From Rhodobacter sp. CZR27 (GTDB lineage Bacteria; Pseudomonadota; Alphaproteobacteria; Rhodobacterales; Rhodobacteraceae), in the NCBI RefSeq assembly GCF_002407205.1, contig NZ_CP023548.1:2628501-2692500 (forward strand): a DNA stretch of 64,000 nucleotides. Reading direction: 5' to 3'. The translations under genes and the position numbers were made by a program. The notes beneath the pieces were generated by a model that worked only from the letters and a program-made list of their open reading frames with translations, had not been told where the DNA came from and ran no database searches. Below are positions 25,418 through 35,726 of the stretch, one piece after another (positions within the stretch are counted from its first letter, which is position 1; each line of letters starts with the position of its first letter).

Positions 25418-27373
25418 ATGGCCAATGACCTCCTCTCCGGCCAGCCGGAAACCTATGACGCTTCCTCGATCGAGGTGCTCGAAGGGCTGGAGCCGGTCCG
25501 CAAGCGCCCCGGCATGTATATCGGCGGCACCGACGAGCGCGCGCTGCACCATCTCGTCGCCGAGGTGCTGGACAACTCGATGGACGAGGCGGTGGCGGGC
25601 CACGCCACCCGGATCGAGGTCGAGCTGCACCTCGACCATTCCGTGACGATCCGCGACAACGGCCGCGGCATCCCGGTCGATCCGCATCCGAAGTTCCCGG
25701 GCAAGTCGGCGCTGGAAGTGATCCTCTGCACGCTGCACGCGGGCGGCAAGTTCTCGGGCAAGGCCTACCAGACCTCGGGGGGCCTCCACGGCGTCGGCGC
25801 GTCGGTGGTGAACGCGCTGTCGGACACGATGCGGGTCGAGGTGGCACGCAACCGCGAGCTTTGGGTGCAGAGCTTCGCGCGCGGCGTGGCGCAGGGTCCT
25901 GTGAAGATGGTCGGTCCCGCCCCGAACCGGCGCGGCACCACGGTCACCTTCCACCCCGACCCCGAGATCTTCGGCCACCTGCAGTTCAAGCCGCACCGGC
26001 TGATGAAGATGGCGCGCTCCAAGGCCTATCTGTTTTCAGGCGTCGAGATCCGCTGGAAATCGGCGATCCCCGACGGGGACACGCCGCATGAAGCGGTGTT
26101 CCACTTCCCCGGCGGCCTTGCGGACTATCTGGCCGAACAGCTCTCGGGCGCCACGACCTATGCCGAGAAGCCCTTTGCCGGAAAGGTCTCGTTCCAGGAG
26201 AAGTTCGGGGTTCCCGGCTCGGTCGAATGGGCGATCAACTGGACGCCCGCGCGCGACGGCTTCATCCAGTCCTATTGCAACACCGTCCCTACGCCCGAGG
26301 GCGGCACGCATGAAAGCGGCTTCTGGTCGGCGATCCTGAAGGGCATCCGTGCCTATGGCGAGCTGGTGAAGAACCGCAAGGCGGAGGCCATAACCCGCGA
26401 CGACATGCTCGCCGGCGGCTCGGCGCTGATCTCGGTCTTCATCCGCGAGCCGCAGTTCGTGGGCCAGACCAAGGACCGCCTCGCCACCGAGGAAGCCGCG
26501 AAACTGGTCGAGAACGCCGTCCGCGACCACTTCGACAACTGGCTGGCGGCGAACACCAAGTCGGCCGGCGCCATTCTCGACTTCCTCGTGCTGCGCGCCG
26601 AAGAGCGCATCCGTCGCCGGCAAGAGAAGGAAACCCAGCGCAAGAGCGCGACCAAGAAGCTACGCCTGCCCGGCAAGCTGGTGGACTGTTCCGCCACCGC
26701 CCGCGAAGGCACCGAGCTTTTCATCGTCGAGGGCGACTCGGCGGGCGGTTCGGCCAAGATGGCGCGGGACCGCGCCACCCAGGCGCTGCTGCCGCTGCGC
26801 GGCAAGATCCTGAACGTGCTGGGCGCGGCCTCGGGCAAGATGGGCGCGAATGCCGAGATCAACGACCTCTGCCAGGCGCTCGGCACCGGGATGGGCACGA
26901 AGTTCCGGATCGACGATCTGCGCTATGACAAGGTCATCATCATGACCGATGCCGACGTGGACGGCGCCCACATCGCCTCGCTGCTGATGACCTTCTTCTT
27001 CACCCAGATGCGGCCGCTGATTGACCGCGGACACCTCTACCTCGCCTGCCCGCCGCTCTACCGCCTGACCCAGGGGGCCAAGCGGCTCTACGTGGCCGAC
27101 GACGTGGAAAAGGAGATCTGGCTGGCGAAGGGCCTCGGCGGCAAGGGCAAGATAGACGTGCAGCGCTTCAAGGGGCTGGGCGAGATGGACGCCAAGGACC
27201 TGAAGGACACGACGATGAACCCGGCGACGCGGAAGCTGATCCGCGTCTCGATCGACGAGGACGAACCGGGCGAGACCGGAGACCTCGTGGAACGCCTGAT
27301 GGGCAAGAAGCCGGAACTGCGCTTCCAGTACATCCAGGAAAACGCGCGCTTCGTGGAAGAGCTGGACGTCTGA
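25418..27373 (+). CDS. parE: DNA topoisomerase IV subunit B
   Basis: 651 residues. ATPase subunit of topoisomerase IV, which unlinks daughter chromosomes. GHKL ATPase features: EVLDNSMDEAVAGHA (Bergerat N-box), DNGRGIPVD, GGLHGVGASVVNAL; transducer lysine in QTK; TOPRIM domain with LFIVEGDSAGGSAKMARDRATQALLPLRGKILNV and TDADVDGAHI. Shorter than GyrB and lacking the GyrB insert, which supports ParE. The ATG at 25418 is the first methionine followed by the conserved SIEVLEGLEPVRKRPGMYIG; a weak ribosome site precedes it. Confidence 0.95.
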   Translation: MANDLLSGQPETYDASSIEVLEGLEPVRKRPGMYIGGTDERALHHLVAEVLDNSMDEAVAGHATRIEVELHLDHSVTIRDNGRGIPVDPHPKFPGKSALEVILCTLHAGGKFSGKAYQTSGGLHGVGASVVNALSDTMRVEVARNRELWVQSFARGVAQGPVKMVGPAPNRRGTTVTFHPDPEIFGHLQFKPHRLMKMARSKAYLFSGVEIRWKSAIPDGDTPHEAVFHFPGGLADYLAEQLSGATTYAEKPFAGKVSFQEKFGVPGSVEWAINWTPARDGFIQSYCNTVPTPEGGTHESGFWSAILKGIRAYGELVKNRKAEAITRDDMLAGGSALISVFIREPQFVGQTKDRLATEEAAKLVENAVRDHFDNWLAANTKSAGAILDFLVLRAEERIRRRQEKETQRKSATKKLRLPGKLVDCSATAREGTELFIVEGDSAGGSAKMARDRATQALLPLRGKILNVLGAASGKMGANAEINDLCQALGTGMGTKFRIDDLRYDKVIIMTDADVDGAHIASLLMTFFFTQMRPLIDRGHLYLACPPLYRLTQGAKRLYVADDVEKEIWLAKGLGGKGKIDVQRFKGLGEMDAKDLKDTTMNPATRKLIRVSIDEDEPGETGDLVERLMGKKPELRFQYIQENARFVEELDV

Positions 27374-27426
27374 GCCGCCGCGCTCGCGGGGCCGGCGCCT
27401 CGTTCAGCGCCCGGACCCTCTGCCAT

Positions 27427-27446
27427 CCGGGGGCGCCTGCCCCCGG
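27427..27446. terminator. Hairpin between convergent parE and tex
   Basis: CCGGGGGC-GCCT-GCCCCCGG, an 8-bp GC stem in the 84-base gap between the parE and tex stop codons. It could serve both directions. No T-run follows. Confidence 0.5.
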
Positions 27447-27457
27447 CGGCCGGTGCC

Positions 27458-29779
27458 TCAGTCGCGGCGCAGGCCTTTCAGCGCATCCGCGAAGGGATTG
27501 CTCGCGCCGCTTTCGCGCGGAGCGGCCTGCCGGGGCAGCGGCTTGGTGCCCTTCCGCGGAGGCTCGGCCGACCGGCGTTCCGTGGCTTGGGCGCGCGCGT
27601 CGGCGCTGTCCTTGCGCATGGTCAAGCCGATGCGCTTCCTCGGCACGTCCACCTCGACCACGCGCACCTTCACCACGTCGCCCGCCTTCACCACCTCGTG
27701 CGGGTCCTTCACGAAGCGGTCGGCCAGCTGGCTCACATGCACCAGCCCGTCCTGGTGAACGCCGATATCGACGAAGGCGCCGAAGGCCGCGACGTTGGTC
27801 ACCGTCCCTTCCAGCAGCATCCCCACCTTGAGGTCCGAGATCTCCTCCACGCCCTCGGTGAAGGTGGCGGTCTTGAAGGTCGGGCGCGGGTCGCGGCCGG
27901 GCTTCTCGAGTTCGGCAAGAATGTCGCGGACGGTCGGCAGGCCGAACCGCTCGTCGGTGTAGTCCGAGGGGTCAAGCGACCGCAGCCGCTGCGGTTCGGC
28001 CATCAGCGTGCGCAGGTCGCGCCCGCAGGCGGCCACGATCTTCCGCGCCACGTCATAGGCTTCCGGGTGGACCGCCGAGGCATCGAGCGGCTCGGCCCCG
28101 TTCGGGATGCGCAGGAAGCCCGCCGCCTGCTCGAAGGCGCGCGGCCCGAGGCGGGCCACCTTCAGCAGGTCGCGGCGCCTGGCGAAGGGGCCGTTCGCGT
28201 TGCGGTGCTGGACGATGGCCTCGGCCAGCGTCGGCCCGACGCCCGAGACGCGGGCCAGAAGCGGCGCCGAGGCGGTGTTGAGGTCCACACCCACCGCGTT
28301 CACCGCATCCTCGACCACCGCCTCCAGCGACCGGCCGAGGCGATGCTGGTCCACGTCATGCTGGTACTGGCCGACGCCGATCGACTTCGGCTCGATCTTC
28401 ACCAATTCGGCCAGCGGGTCCTGAAGGCGGCGGGCGATCGAGACCGCTCCGCGCAGGCTCACGTCGAGATCGGGAAACTCCGCGGCCGCCAGCGCGCTCG
28501 CGGAATAGACCGAGGCGCCGGCTTCGCTGACGATCACCTTCACGGGCTTCGGCGCATCGCCGGGCAGCGCGGCCAGCAGGTCGGCCACCATCTTCTCGGT
28601 CTCGCGGCTCGCCGTGCCGTTGCCGATGGCGATGAGCGTCACGCCATGCGCGCGGATGAGCCGGAGAAGCTCGATCTGCGAACCGCGCAGGTCGTTCTTC
28701 GGCTGGAACGGATAGATCGTCGAGGTGGCGAGCAGCTTGCCCGTCGCATCCACGACCGCCACCTTGCAGCCGGTGCGGATGCCCGGATCGATCCCCATCG
28801 TGACCTTGCCGCCCGCAGGCGCCGCCAGCAGCAGGTCCTTGAGGTTCCGCGCGAAGACCCCGATGGCCTCGGCCTCGGCGCGCTCGCGAAGCTCTGCCAT
28901 CAGGTCCAGCGTGAGCGAGGTCCTGAGCTTGACGCGCCACGCCCAGGAGGCCGCCTCGCGCAGCCAATGGTCTCCCGGCCCCTTCCCCGCCGCCTGAAGC
29001 GCCAGGCCGGCCATGCGCTCGGCCGGGCTCTCGCCCCGCGCCGCGTCTGCATCCACGTCCAGGTCGAGCGTCAGCACGCCCTCGTTCCGCCCCCGCAGCA
29101 TCGCCAGCACCCGGTGGCCTGCCGCCGTGGCCCAGGCCTCGGAATGGGCGAAATAGTCCGAGAACTTGGCGCCCTCGACCTCCTTGCCCTCGACGACCTT
29201 CGCCGAGACGCGGCCCACCTGCTTCATGTGGGCGCGGAGCCGCCCCAGCAGGTCGGCATTCTCCGAAAGCCCCTCGGCCACGATGTCGCGTGCGCCCTCG
29301 AGCGCCGCCTTCACGTCCGGCACGGCTTCCGTCACATAGGCCTTCGCAAGCTCGGCCGGCACCGCCGTCCGGTTGGCGAGGATCGCCTCGGCCAGCGGCC
29401 CGAGGCCGTTCTCGCGTGCGATCATGGCCTTGGTCCGGCGCTTCGGCTTGTAGGGGAGGTAGATGTCCTCCAGCTCGGCCTTGGTCACCGCCTTCACGAC
29501 CTGCACTTCCAGCTCCGGCGTCAGCTTCCCCTGATCCCGGATCGAGCCGAGGATCGTCTCGCGCCGCGCCTCGAGTTCGCGCAGATAGGCCAGCCGCTCG
29601 TCCAGCGTGCGCAGCTGCGTGTCGTCGAGGCCCCCCGTCACTTCCTTCCGGTAGCGGGCCACGAACGGCACGGTCGCACCGCCGTCGAGAAGCTCGATGG
29701 CGGCAGAGACCTGATCGGGGCGTGCCCCGATCTCGGAGGCGATCAGCGAGGGAATGCGGCGGATGGCGTCGGTGCTCAT
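27458..29779 (-). CDS. tex: Tex-family RNA-binding transcription accessory protein
   Basis: 773 residues. Tex/Spt6-like protein: N-terminal HTH region ([45 protein letters not shown]), central YqgF/RNase H-like domain ([22 protein letters not shown]), helix-hairpin-helix pair ([48 protein letters not shown]) and a C-terminal S1 RNA-binding domain ([38 protein letters not shown]). The order and length match the family. It affects transcription and RNA metabolism in bacteria; the exact role here is unknown. Confidence 0.95.
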   Translation of the reverse strand: MSTDAIRRIPSLIASEIGARPDQVSAAIELLDGGATVPFVARYRKEVTGGLDDTQLRTLDERLAYLRELEARRETILGSIRDQGKLTPELEVQVVKAVTKAELEDIYLPYKPKRRTKAMIARENGLGPLAEAILANRTAVPAELAKAYVTEAVPDVKAALEGARDIVAEGLSENADLLGRLRAHMKQVGRVSAKVVEGKEVEGAKFSDYFAHSEAWATAAGHRVLAMLRGRNEGVLTLDLDVDADAARGESPAERMAGLALQAAGKGPGDHWLREAASWAWRVKLRTSLTLDLMAELRERAEAEAIGVFARNLKDLLLAAPAGGKVTMGIDPGIRTGCKVAVVDATGKLLATSTIYPFQPKNDLRGSQIELLRLIRAHGVTLIAIGNGTASRETEKMVADLLAALPGDAPKPVKVIVSEAGASVYSASALAAAEFPDLDVSLRGAVSIARRLQDPLAELVKIEPKSIGVGQYQHDVDQHRLGRSLEAVVEDAVNAVGVDLNTASAPLLARVSGVGPTLAEAIVQHRNANGPFARRRDLLKVARLGPRAFEQAAGFLRIPNGAEPLDASAVHPEAYDVARKIVAACGRDLRTLMAEPQRLRSLDPSDYTDERFGLPTVRDILAELEKPGRDPRPTFKTATFTEGVEEISDLKVGMLLEGTVTNVAAFGAFVDIGVHQDGLVHVSQLADRFVKDPHEVVKAGDVVKVRVVEVDVPRKRIGLTMRKDSADARAQATERRSAEPPRKGTKPLPRQAAPRESGASNPFADALKGLRRD

Positions 29780-29896
29780 GAGGATCAGGCTCTCGTCAAA
29801 CGGGAGCCGGACCCTACCGCGCCTGCGCGTGGAACGGAAGGGAGACGGTCGCGATGGGGACTGCCGCCGTCGACGCCGCGCGGAACGGAAGCGCGC

Positions 29897-30289
29897 CTAT
29901 TCCTGAATGGTGCGCAGATACTGCTCGAGCTGCACGAGCCGGATCGGCGTCGGCGTCAGGATGCCGTCGCCACCGTCGTATGGCACGACCTCGCTGTCCA
30001 GAAGCGGCCCGAACTCGGGCATTACCCGGCCCCCAGGCTTCGCATAGCCCCAGATCTGCGCCATGACGCGGGTGCCGGGGAAGGCGCCGCCGTTGCGCTT
30101 CGACAGCGTGGTCAGGTTGGCCGGCTTCTTGTCGAGCAGGGCAGCCATTTCGCCGTCGCCCTTGCCGCCTTCGCCGTGACACCCGGCACAAAGGGCGGTG
30201 AAATCGGCGCGGCCGGTGGGGATCTCCGGCTGCTGCGTGCAGGCGGCGAGGGAGAGGGCGGCGAGGACAAGAACGGGCGCAAGTTTCAT
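29897..30289 (-). CDS. c-type cytochrome lipoprotein
   Basis: 130 residues. The signal peptide ends in lipobox LAAC (MKLAPVLVLAALSLAACTQQ), so it is anchored in the periplasmic membrane face. A single haem c site, FTALCAGCHGEGGKGDG (CxxCH), is followed by a later methionine in GGRVMPEFGPLL as the likely sixth ligand. Its electron partners are not encoded nearby; the downstream gene in the transcription direction is tex, 117 bases on. The ATG at 30289 is used because it directly begins the signal peptide. Confidence 0.88.
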   Translation of the reverse strand: MKLAPVLVLAALSLAACTQQPEIPTGRADFTALCAGCHGEGGKGDGEMAALLDKKPANLTTLSKRNGGAFPGTRVMAQIWGYAKPGGRVMPEFGPLLDSEVVPYDGGDGILTPTPIRLVQLEQYLRTIQE

Positions 30290-30350
30290 GGGAGCATCCT
30301 TCCTTTTGTTCCAGATCAACATCCGGAAGTTGCCCGTGCCTTGACGCAGA

Positions 30351-31031
30351 TCAGCCCCCGACGACGCGACCGGCGTCCAGCCGCACCACCCGGTCCATCC
30401 GCGCCGCGAGGTCGAGGTTGTGCGTGGCGATCAGCGCCGAGAGGCCGGTGGAGCGCACCAGATCCATCAGGACGCCGAACACCTGGTCCGAGGTGCCGGG
30501 ATCGAGGTTGCCGGTCGGCTCGTCCGCCAGAAGAAGCCGCGGCTGGTTCGCAAGCGCCCGGCAGAAGGCCACGCGCTGCTGCTCTCCACCCGACAGCGCC
30601 GCCGGTCGATGGTCCGCGCGCGGTGCAACGCCCACGCGGTCGAGGAGCGTCCGCGCCCGCGCCTCGGCCTCTCGCCGGGATATGCCGTCGGCCAGCTGCG
30701 GCAGCACGACGTTCTCGAGCGCGGTGAACTCGGGCAGCAGGTGGTGGAACTGGTAGATGAAGCCCACCTCGCGCCGCCGCGTCTCGGTGCGCGCGCGGTC
30801 GCCGAGGCCGCCCATCGCGATGCCGCCGATCTCGACCACGCCCTCGTCCGGCGTGTCGAGCAGGCCCGCGATGTGGAGAAGCGTGGACTTGCCGGCCCCC
30901 GACGGCGCCACCAGCGCCACGACCTCGCCGGTGCCGATGGAGAGCGTTGCGCCGCGCAGCACGGTCACCTCGCCCGGCTTGCCGCGGTTGTAGGCCTTGG
31001 TGATCGCCTGAAGCTTCAGCATGTCACTCAT
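30351..31031 (-). CDS. lolD: Lipoprotein-releasing ABC transporter ATPase
   Basis: 226 residues. ATPase of the Lol system that extracts lipoproteins from the inner membrane. Walker [15 protein letters not shown]-loop [16 protein letters not shown], signature [16 protein letters not shown], Walker [14 protein letters not shown]-loop ATHNLD. The FHHLLPEF stretch after the Q-loop is typical of LolD. Its start overlaps the lolE stop by eight bases. Confidence 0.95.
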   Translation of the reverse strand: MSDMLKLQAITKAYNRGKPGEVTVLRGATLSIGTGEVVALVAPSGAGKSTLLHIAGLLDTPDEGVVEIGGIAMGGLGDRARTETRRREVGFIYQFHHLLPEFTALENVVLPQLADGISRREAEARARTLLDRVGVAPRADHRPAALSGGEQQRVAFCRALANQPRLLLADEPTGNLDPGTSDQVFGVLMDLVRSTGLSALIATHNLDLAARMDRVVRLDAGRVVGG

Positions 31032-32310
31032 AGCGCAGGGCCTCGACCGGGTTCATCCGCGCGGCCCGGCGGGCGGGGATCAGCGTGACCACGAACGAAA
31101 GCCCCAGCGACAGCGCGACCGCCGACAGCACGTCCTGCAGTTGCAGCTTCGCGGGCAGCGCGTAGATGCCGCGGATCGACGGATCCCAGACGCCGCCGCC
31201 CGAGACGTAGTTCACCAGCGAGAAGATCGGGTCGATGTAGATCGTGAAGAGGCAGCCCAGCGCCACGCCCAGCGCCGTGCCGATCAGCCCGGTCGAGGCG
31301 CCGCAGAGGAAGAACACGCGCAGGATCGAGCCTTCCGTCAGCCCCATGGTGCGCAGGATGCCGATGTCGCGGCCCTTGTTCTTCACCAGCATGATCAGCC
31401 CCGAGACGATGTTCATCGAGGCGATCAGCACGAGGATCGACAGGATCACGAACATCACGTTGTCCTCGATGGTCAGGGCGCGCAGGAAGGCGCCGGCGGA
31501 CTCGCGCCATGTCCAGAGCATCGCTCCCTCGCCACCCGCCTGCATCAGGGCCGGGGCAAGGTCGTCCACCGTCTCGGGGTCCTGCACCATGACCTCGATC
31601 TCGTCGGCGCGGCCTTCGCGGTTGAAGTAGCTCTGCGCCTCGGCGAGTGGCATGTAGATCCGCGTCCGGTCGATGTCGTAGCGCCCGGCGGTAAAGACAT
31701 AGACCACCTCGTAGGCCGAGACGCGCGGCGAGGTGCCGAAGGCGGTCTTGACCCCGTCGGGTGAGATCAGCCGGACGCGGTCGCCGACCGTGACGCCCAG
31801 TTCCTGCGCGACGCCCGAGCCGATGGCGATGCCCTCGTCGAGGCGCGCAAGATCGCCGTAGGCATCGGCGGCCGAGCCGATGCGCGGAATCGACTCCACA
31901 TCCTCGCGCCGCATTCCGAACACCTCGACCCCGGTCGAACGACCGTTCGCGGTGGCCATCACCTGCCCCTTCACCACTGGCGCGGCGCGGGTGACGCCGG
32001 GGACGGCGCGCACGCGCTCGGCCACCGGATCGTAATCCTCGAAGCCGCGGATCAGCTGGCCGGTCTCGCTGACGCGGCCGGCGGAATACACCGTGACATG
32101 GGCGTTCGAGCCGAGGATCGTATCCACGAACTCGGCCCGGAAGCCCGCGCGGACGGAGAGCGTGGCGATCAGGGCGAAGACCGCCAGCGTGATGCCGACG
32201 AGGCTGATCCAGGTCATCACCGAAACCCCGCCTTCGGCGCGGCGGGCGCGCAGGTAGCGCCAGGCGATCATCCATTCGAAGGCGGCAAAGGGCCGGGTCC
32301 GGCTCGCCAT
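31024..32310 (-). CDS. lolE: Lipoprotein-releasing ABC transporter permease (LolC/LolE type)
   Basis: 428 residues with the MacB/LolE layout: one N-terminal membrane helix ([29 protein letters not shown]), a large periplasmic domain, then three C-terminal helices ([40 protein letters not shown] ... [29 protein letters not shown]). Only one such permease is present, as in many alphaproteobacteria, so it probably works as a homodimer with LolD. The ATG at 32310 has AGGAAGGGA upstream. Confidence 0.93.
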   Translation of the reverse strand: MASRTRPFAAFEWMIAWRYLRARRAEGGVSVMTWISLVGITLAVFALIATLSVRAGFRAEFVDTILGSNAHVTVYSAGRVSETGQLIRGFEDYDPVAERVRAVPGVTRAAPVVKGQVMATANGRSTGVEVFGMRREDVESIPRIGSAADAYGDLARLDEGIAIGSGVAQELGVTVGDRVRLISPDGVKTAFGTSPRVSAYEVVYVFTAGRYDIDRTRIYMPLAEAQSYFNREGRADEIEVMVQDPETVDDLAPALMQAGGEGAMLWTWRESAGAFLRALTIEDNVMFVILSILVLIASMNIVSGLIMLVKNKGRDIGILRTMGLTEGSILRVFFLCGASTGLIGTALGVALGCLFTIYIDPIFSLVNYVSGGGVWDPSIRGIYALPAKLQLQDVLSAVALSLGLSFVVTLIPARRAARMNPVEALRYE

Positions 32311-32424
32311 GGTCTTCCCTTCCTCTCGCATGTCGTCACCCGCCCGCGGCGGTCCGGAGGCTGCCCCATGCACAGCCCCCGGCCACTTCGTCTCTCAAGG
32401 GCGGCGCCGGCGCGCCCTCGGGCG

Positions 32425-33762
32425 TCAGATGCCGGCGTAGATCTGGGCGATCCGGTCCACGGCGGCGCCGGTCGACATCTCCTCGCTCTCGCCGGTGCGG
32501 CGGCAGGTCAGTTCCACCTTGCCGTTCGCGATCCCGCGCGGGCCGACAGTGATCCGCCACGGCAGGCCGATCAGGTCCATCGTGGCGAACTTCGCCCCTG
32601 CCCGCTCGTCACGGTCGTCATAGAGCGGGTCGAGACCCTTGGCCGCCAGATCGCGGTAGAGCCCCTCGCAGGCGAGATCGGTCGAGCTGTCGCCCTGCTT
32701 GAGGTTCACGATGCCGACGCGGAACGGCGTGACGCCCTCCGGCCAGATGATGCCCTTGTCGTCGTGGCTCGCCTCGATGATCGCGCCCAGCAGCCGCGAC
32801 ACGCCGATCCCGTGCGAGCCCATGTGCACGGGCACGCGGCTGCCGTCGGCGGTTACCACGGTCGCACCCATCGGCTCGGAATACTTGGTGCCGAAATAGA
32901 AGATCTGGCCGACCTCGATCCCGCGCGAGGTGCGGCGGCGCTCCTCGGGGATCTGGTTGAAGATCGCCTCGTCATGCGTCTCGTCGGTTCGGGCGTAGGG
33001 GGTCGTCCATTCCTTGACGATGGCTTCGCATTCCTCGCGGCTGTCGAAGTCCACCACGCGGTCGCCGAACTTCAGGTCGGTGATGGCCGCGTCATAGAAC
33101 ACCTCGGACTCGCCGGTCGAGGCGAGCACGAGGAACTCGTGCGTGTTGTCGCCGCCGATCGGGCCGGAGGCCGCGCGCATCGGGATCGCCTGCAGGCCCA
33201 TCCGCTCGTAGGTGCGCAGGTAGCTCACCATGTGGCGGTTGTAGGCGTGGATCGCGCTGTCGAAGTCGAGGTCGAAGTTGTAGCCGTCCTTCATCAGGAA
33301 CTCGCGCCCCCGCATCACGCCGAAGCGCGGCCGGATCTCGTCGCGGAACTTCCACTGGATGTGGTAGAGCGTCAGCGGCAGGTCCTTGTAGCTGTTCACA
33401 TGGGCGCGGAAGATGTCGGTGATCATCTCCTCGTTCGTCGGCCCGTAGAGCATCTCGCGCTTGTGGCGGTCGGTGATGCGCAGCATCTCCTCGCCATAGT
33501 CGTCGTAGCGCCCGCTCTCGCGCCAGAGGTCGGCGGGCTGCAGCGTCGGCATCAGAAGCGGGATGTGGCCGGCGCGGATCTGCTCCTCGTGGACGATCTG
33601 CTCGATCCGGCGCAGGACCTTGAAGCCCATGGGAAGCCACGAATAGATCCCCGCCGCCTGCTGCTTGATCATGCCGGCGCGCAGCATGTAGCGGTGGCTG
33701 ACGATCTGCGCCTCGGAGGGGTTCTCCTTCAGGACGGGCAGGAAATAGCGGCTCAGGCGCAT
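32425..33762 (-). CDS. proS: Prolyl-tRNA synthetase (short form, no editing insert)
   Basis: 445 residues, class II synthetase charging tRNA-Pro. It begins [46 protein letters not shown] and has [56 protein letters not shown] (motifs 1-2), motif 3 near [17 protein letters not shown], and an anticodon-binding C-terminal domain. The insertion/editing domain of the 570-residue bacterial form is missing, as is usual in alphaproteobacteria; mischarged Ala-tRNA-Pro must be cleared by a separate factor. Confidence 0.96.
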   Translation of the reverse strand: MRLSRYFLPVLKENPSEAQIVSHRYMLRAGMIKQQAAGIYSWLPMGFKVLRRIEQIVHEEQIRAGHIPLLMPTLQPADLWRESGRYDDYGEEMLRITDRHKREMLYGPTNEEMITDIFRAHVNSYKDLPLTLYHIQWKFRDEIRPRFGVMRGREFLMKDGYNFDLDFDSAIHAYNRHMVSYLRTYERMGLQAIPMRAASGPIGGDNTHEFLVLASTGESEVFYDAAITDLKFGDRVVDFDSREECEAIVKEWTTPYARTDETHDEAIFNQIPEERRRTSRGIEVGQIFYFGTKYSEPMGATVVTADGSRVPVHMGSHGIGVSRLLGAIIEASHDDKGIIWPEGVTPFRVGIVNLKQGDSSTDLACEGLYRDLAAKGLDPLYDDRDERAGAKFATMDLIGLPWRITVGPRGIANGKVELTCRRTGESEEMSTGAAVDRIAQIYAGI

Positions 33763-33917
33763 GGGTGGCCCCGTGTGTCTCGGTGTTGAGTGTTCGGCAA
33801 GGGGTTTAGGCGAGGCTGCGGGGGCAGGCAAGCGCCGCCCGTGCCGCGGACCGCCCTTTCCCTTGCAAGGGCGCGGGGCTTGGGCCATCTCTGCGGAAAG
33901 CGAGCGAGGTTTGGTGC

Positions 33918-34991
33918 ATGGCTCTTCCGATCACCGATCAGGCCAAGTGGTGGGGTCTGACGGCTCTTGTCTTCCTCCTCGTGCTCTGGCTGCTCGGGGA
34001 CGTGATCCTGCCGTTCATCGTGGGCGGCGCCATCGCCTATTTTCTCGATCCGATCGCGGACCGGCTTGAGCGCGCGGGAATGAGCCGGGTGGCGGCCACC
34101 ACGCTGATCTCGTTCGGGATGCTGCTGATCGTGGTGCTGCTGGTGCTGTCGGTGATCCCAACGCTCGTCAGCCAGCTGAACGCGCTGATCGAGAGCGCGC
34201 CGACGATCTTCCGCCAGCTGCAAGCCTTCCTGCTGGAACATTTCCCCGAGCTCTCGGACGAGACGAGCACCGTGCGCCAGACGCTGATCTCGATCGGCGA
34301 CACGATCAGGCAGCGGGGGGCGGAACTGGCCAACACGGTGCTGATCTCGGCCTACAGCGTGATCAACGCGGTGATCTTCATGGTGGTCGTCCCGGTGGTG
34401 AGCTTCTACCTGCTGCTCGACTGGGACCCGATCGTGGCAAAGATCGACGGCTGGCTGCCGCGTGACCATGCGCCGACGATCCGCCGCCTCGCGCGCGAGA
34501 TCGACGAGGTGCTGGCGGGCTTCGTGCGCGGGCAGATCTCGGTCTGCCTCGTGCTCGGCACGTTCTATGCCGTGGCGCTGATGGCCGTGGGGCTGCAGTT
34601 CGGCCTCGTCGTCGGCGCCATCGCCGGGGCGATCACCTTCATCCCCTATGTCGGCGCGCTGATCGGCGGCGCGCTCGCCATCGGCCTCGCGCTGTTCCAG
34701 TTCTGGGGCGACTGGGTATCGATCGGGCTGGTCGCGGGCATCTTCGTGCTGGGCCAGTTCCTCGAGGGGAACGTCATCACCCCGCGCCTCGTCGGCGGCT
34801 CGGTCGGGCTTCACCCGCTTTGGCTGCTGTTCGCGCTGTCGGCCTTCGGCTCGCTCTTCGGCTTCGTGGGCATGCTGGTCGCCGTGCCGGTCGCGGCCGC
34901 CATCGGCGTGCTGGCGCGCTTCGGGGTCCGGCAGTATACCCATTCGCGGCTCTACCGCGGGACGCACATCATCACCGAGGAGGACAAGTGA
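33918..34991 (+). CDS. AI-2E family (PerM-like) membrane transporter
   Basis: 357 residues with about eight membrane helices and a central soluble segment rich in helices ([28 protein letters not shown]). Family signature near the C-terminus: [27 protein letters not shown] and [49 protein letters not shown]. Members have been linked to AI-2 export or Na+/H+ antiport; substrate here is unknown. Divergent from proS. Its TGA overlaps the hda GTG start (GTGA), so the two are coupled. Confidence 0.9.
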   Translation: MALPITDQAKWWGLTALVFLLVLWLLGDVILPFIVGGAIAYFLDPIADRLERAGMSRVAATTLISFGMLLIVVLLVLSVIPTLVSQLNALIESAPTIFRQLQAFLLEHFPELSDETSTVRQTLISIGDTIRQRGAELANTVLISAYSVINAVIFMVVVPVVSFYLLLDWDPIVAKIDGWLPRDHAPTIRRLAREIDEVLAGFVRGQISVCLVLGTFYAVALMAVGLQFGLVVGAIAGAITFIPYVGALIGGALAIGLALFQFWGDWVSIGLVAGIFVLGQFLEGNVITPRLVGGSVGLHPLWLLFALSAFGSLFGFVGMLVAVPVAAAIGVLARFGVRQYTHSRLYRGTHIITEEDK

Positions 34992-35668
34992 AGGGCCAGC
35001 TTGCCTTGGACCTGCCGGTGCGCCCGGCGCTGAGCCGCGAGGATTTCTTCGTCTCGCCGGCCAATGCGCTCGCGCTGGCGAGCCTCGACGCCTGGCGGGG
35101 CTGGCCGCGGGGCAAGATGGTGCTGGTCGGGCCGCGGGGCTCGGGCAAGACGCATCTCGCCCATGTCTGGGCCGCCCAGACCGGCGCCGAACTGGTCCCG
35201 GCCGCGGCGCTGGCGACGCTGGACCTGCCCGCCCTTGCGGCGAACGGCGCGGTGGCGGTCGAGGATGCCGATGGCATTGCCGGCGACGCCGAGGCCGAGG
35301 AGGCGCTGTTCCACCTGCACAACCTGCTGATCGAACGGGGCGGCGTGCTGCTGATCACCGCGGCCTCTCCGCCGCGCGACTGGGGTCTCAGGCTGCCCGA
35401 CCTGAAGAGCCGGATGCAGGCCGCCGCCGTGACGCGGCTGGAGCCGCCGGACGATGCGCTGCTGTCGGCCATGCTGGTCAAGCTGTTCGGCGACCGGCAG
35501 ATCGCGGTGCCGTCGATGCTGGTTCCTTGGCTCGTGGCGCGGATGGACCGGTCCTGCGATGCCGCGCGCGCGCTGGTCGCGGCGCTCGATGCCCGCTCGC
35601 TGGCCGAGCGGCGGCCGATCTCGCGCCAGATGGCGGCGGATCTGCTCGGCACGGCGGGATCAGAATGA
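34988..35668 (+). CDS. hda: DnaA-related replication regulator HdaA
   Basis: 226 residues, GTG start overlapping the preceding stop, with GAGGA upstream. DnaA domain III homologue: [39 protein letters not shown], Walker [17 protein letters not shown], sensor and box VII regions ([13 protein letters not shown]). The DNA-binding domain IV of DnaA is absent. Hda stimulates hydrolysis of DnaA-bound ATP with the sliding clamp; QLALDL at the N-terminus is the clamp-binding motif. First of hda - ppk1 - ppx. Confidence 0.93.
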   Translation: MKGQLALDLPVRPALSREDFFVSPANALALASLDAWRGWPRGKMVLVGPRGSGKTHLAHVWAAQTGAELVPAAALATLDLPALAANGAVAVEDADGIAGDAEAEEALFHLHNLLIERGGVLLITAASPPRDWGLRLPDLKSRMQAAAVTRLEPPDDALLSAMLVKLFGDRQIAVPSMLVPWLVARMDRSCDAARALVAALDARSLAERRPISRQMAADLLGTAGSE

Positions 35669-35726
35669 AACCCGTCACAGACCCGTTGCGAAAGACGGGC
35701 AAACCGACCCGAACGAGGCGCAGAGC

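Noticed and set aside
27587..30727. Very long rightward open frame (over 1000 codons) opposite tex, the cytochrome and lolD
   Set aside because: It is antisense to three well-recognised genes, and its translation is rich in Arg, His, Gly and Ala with no domain. It is a GC-driven shadow.
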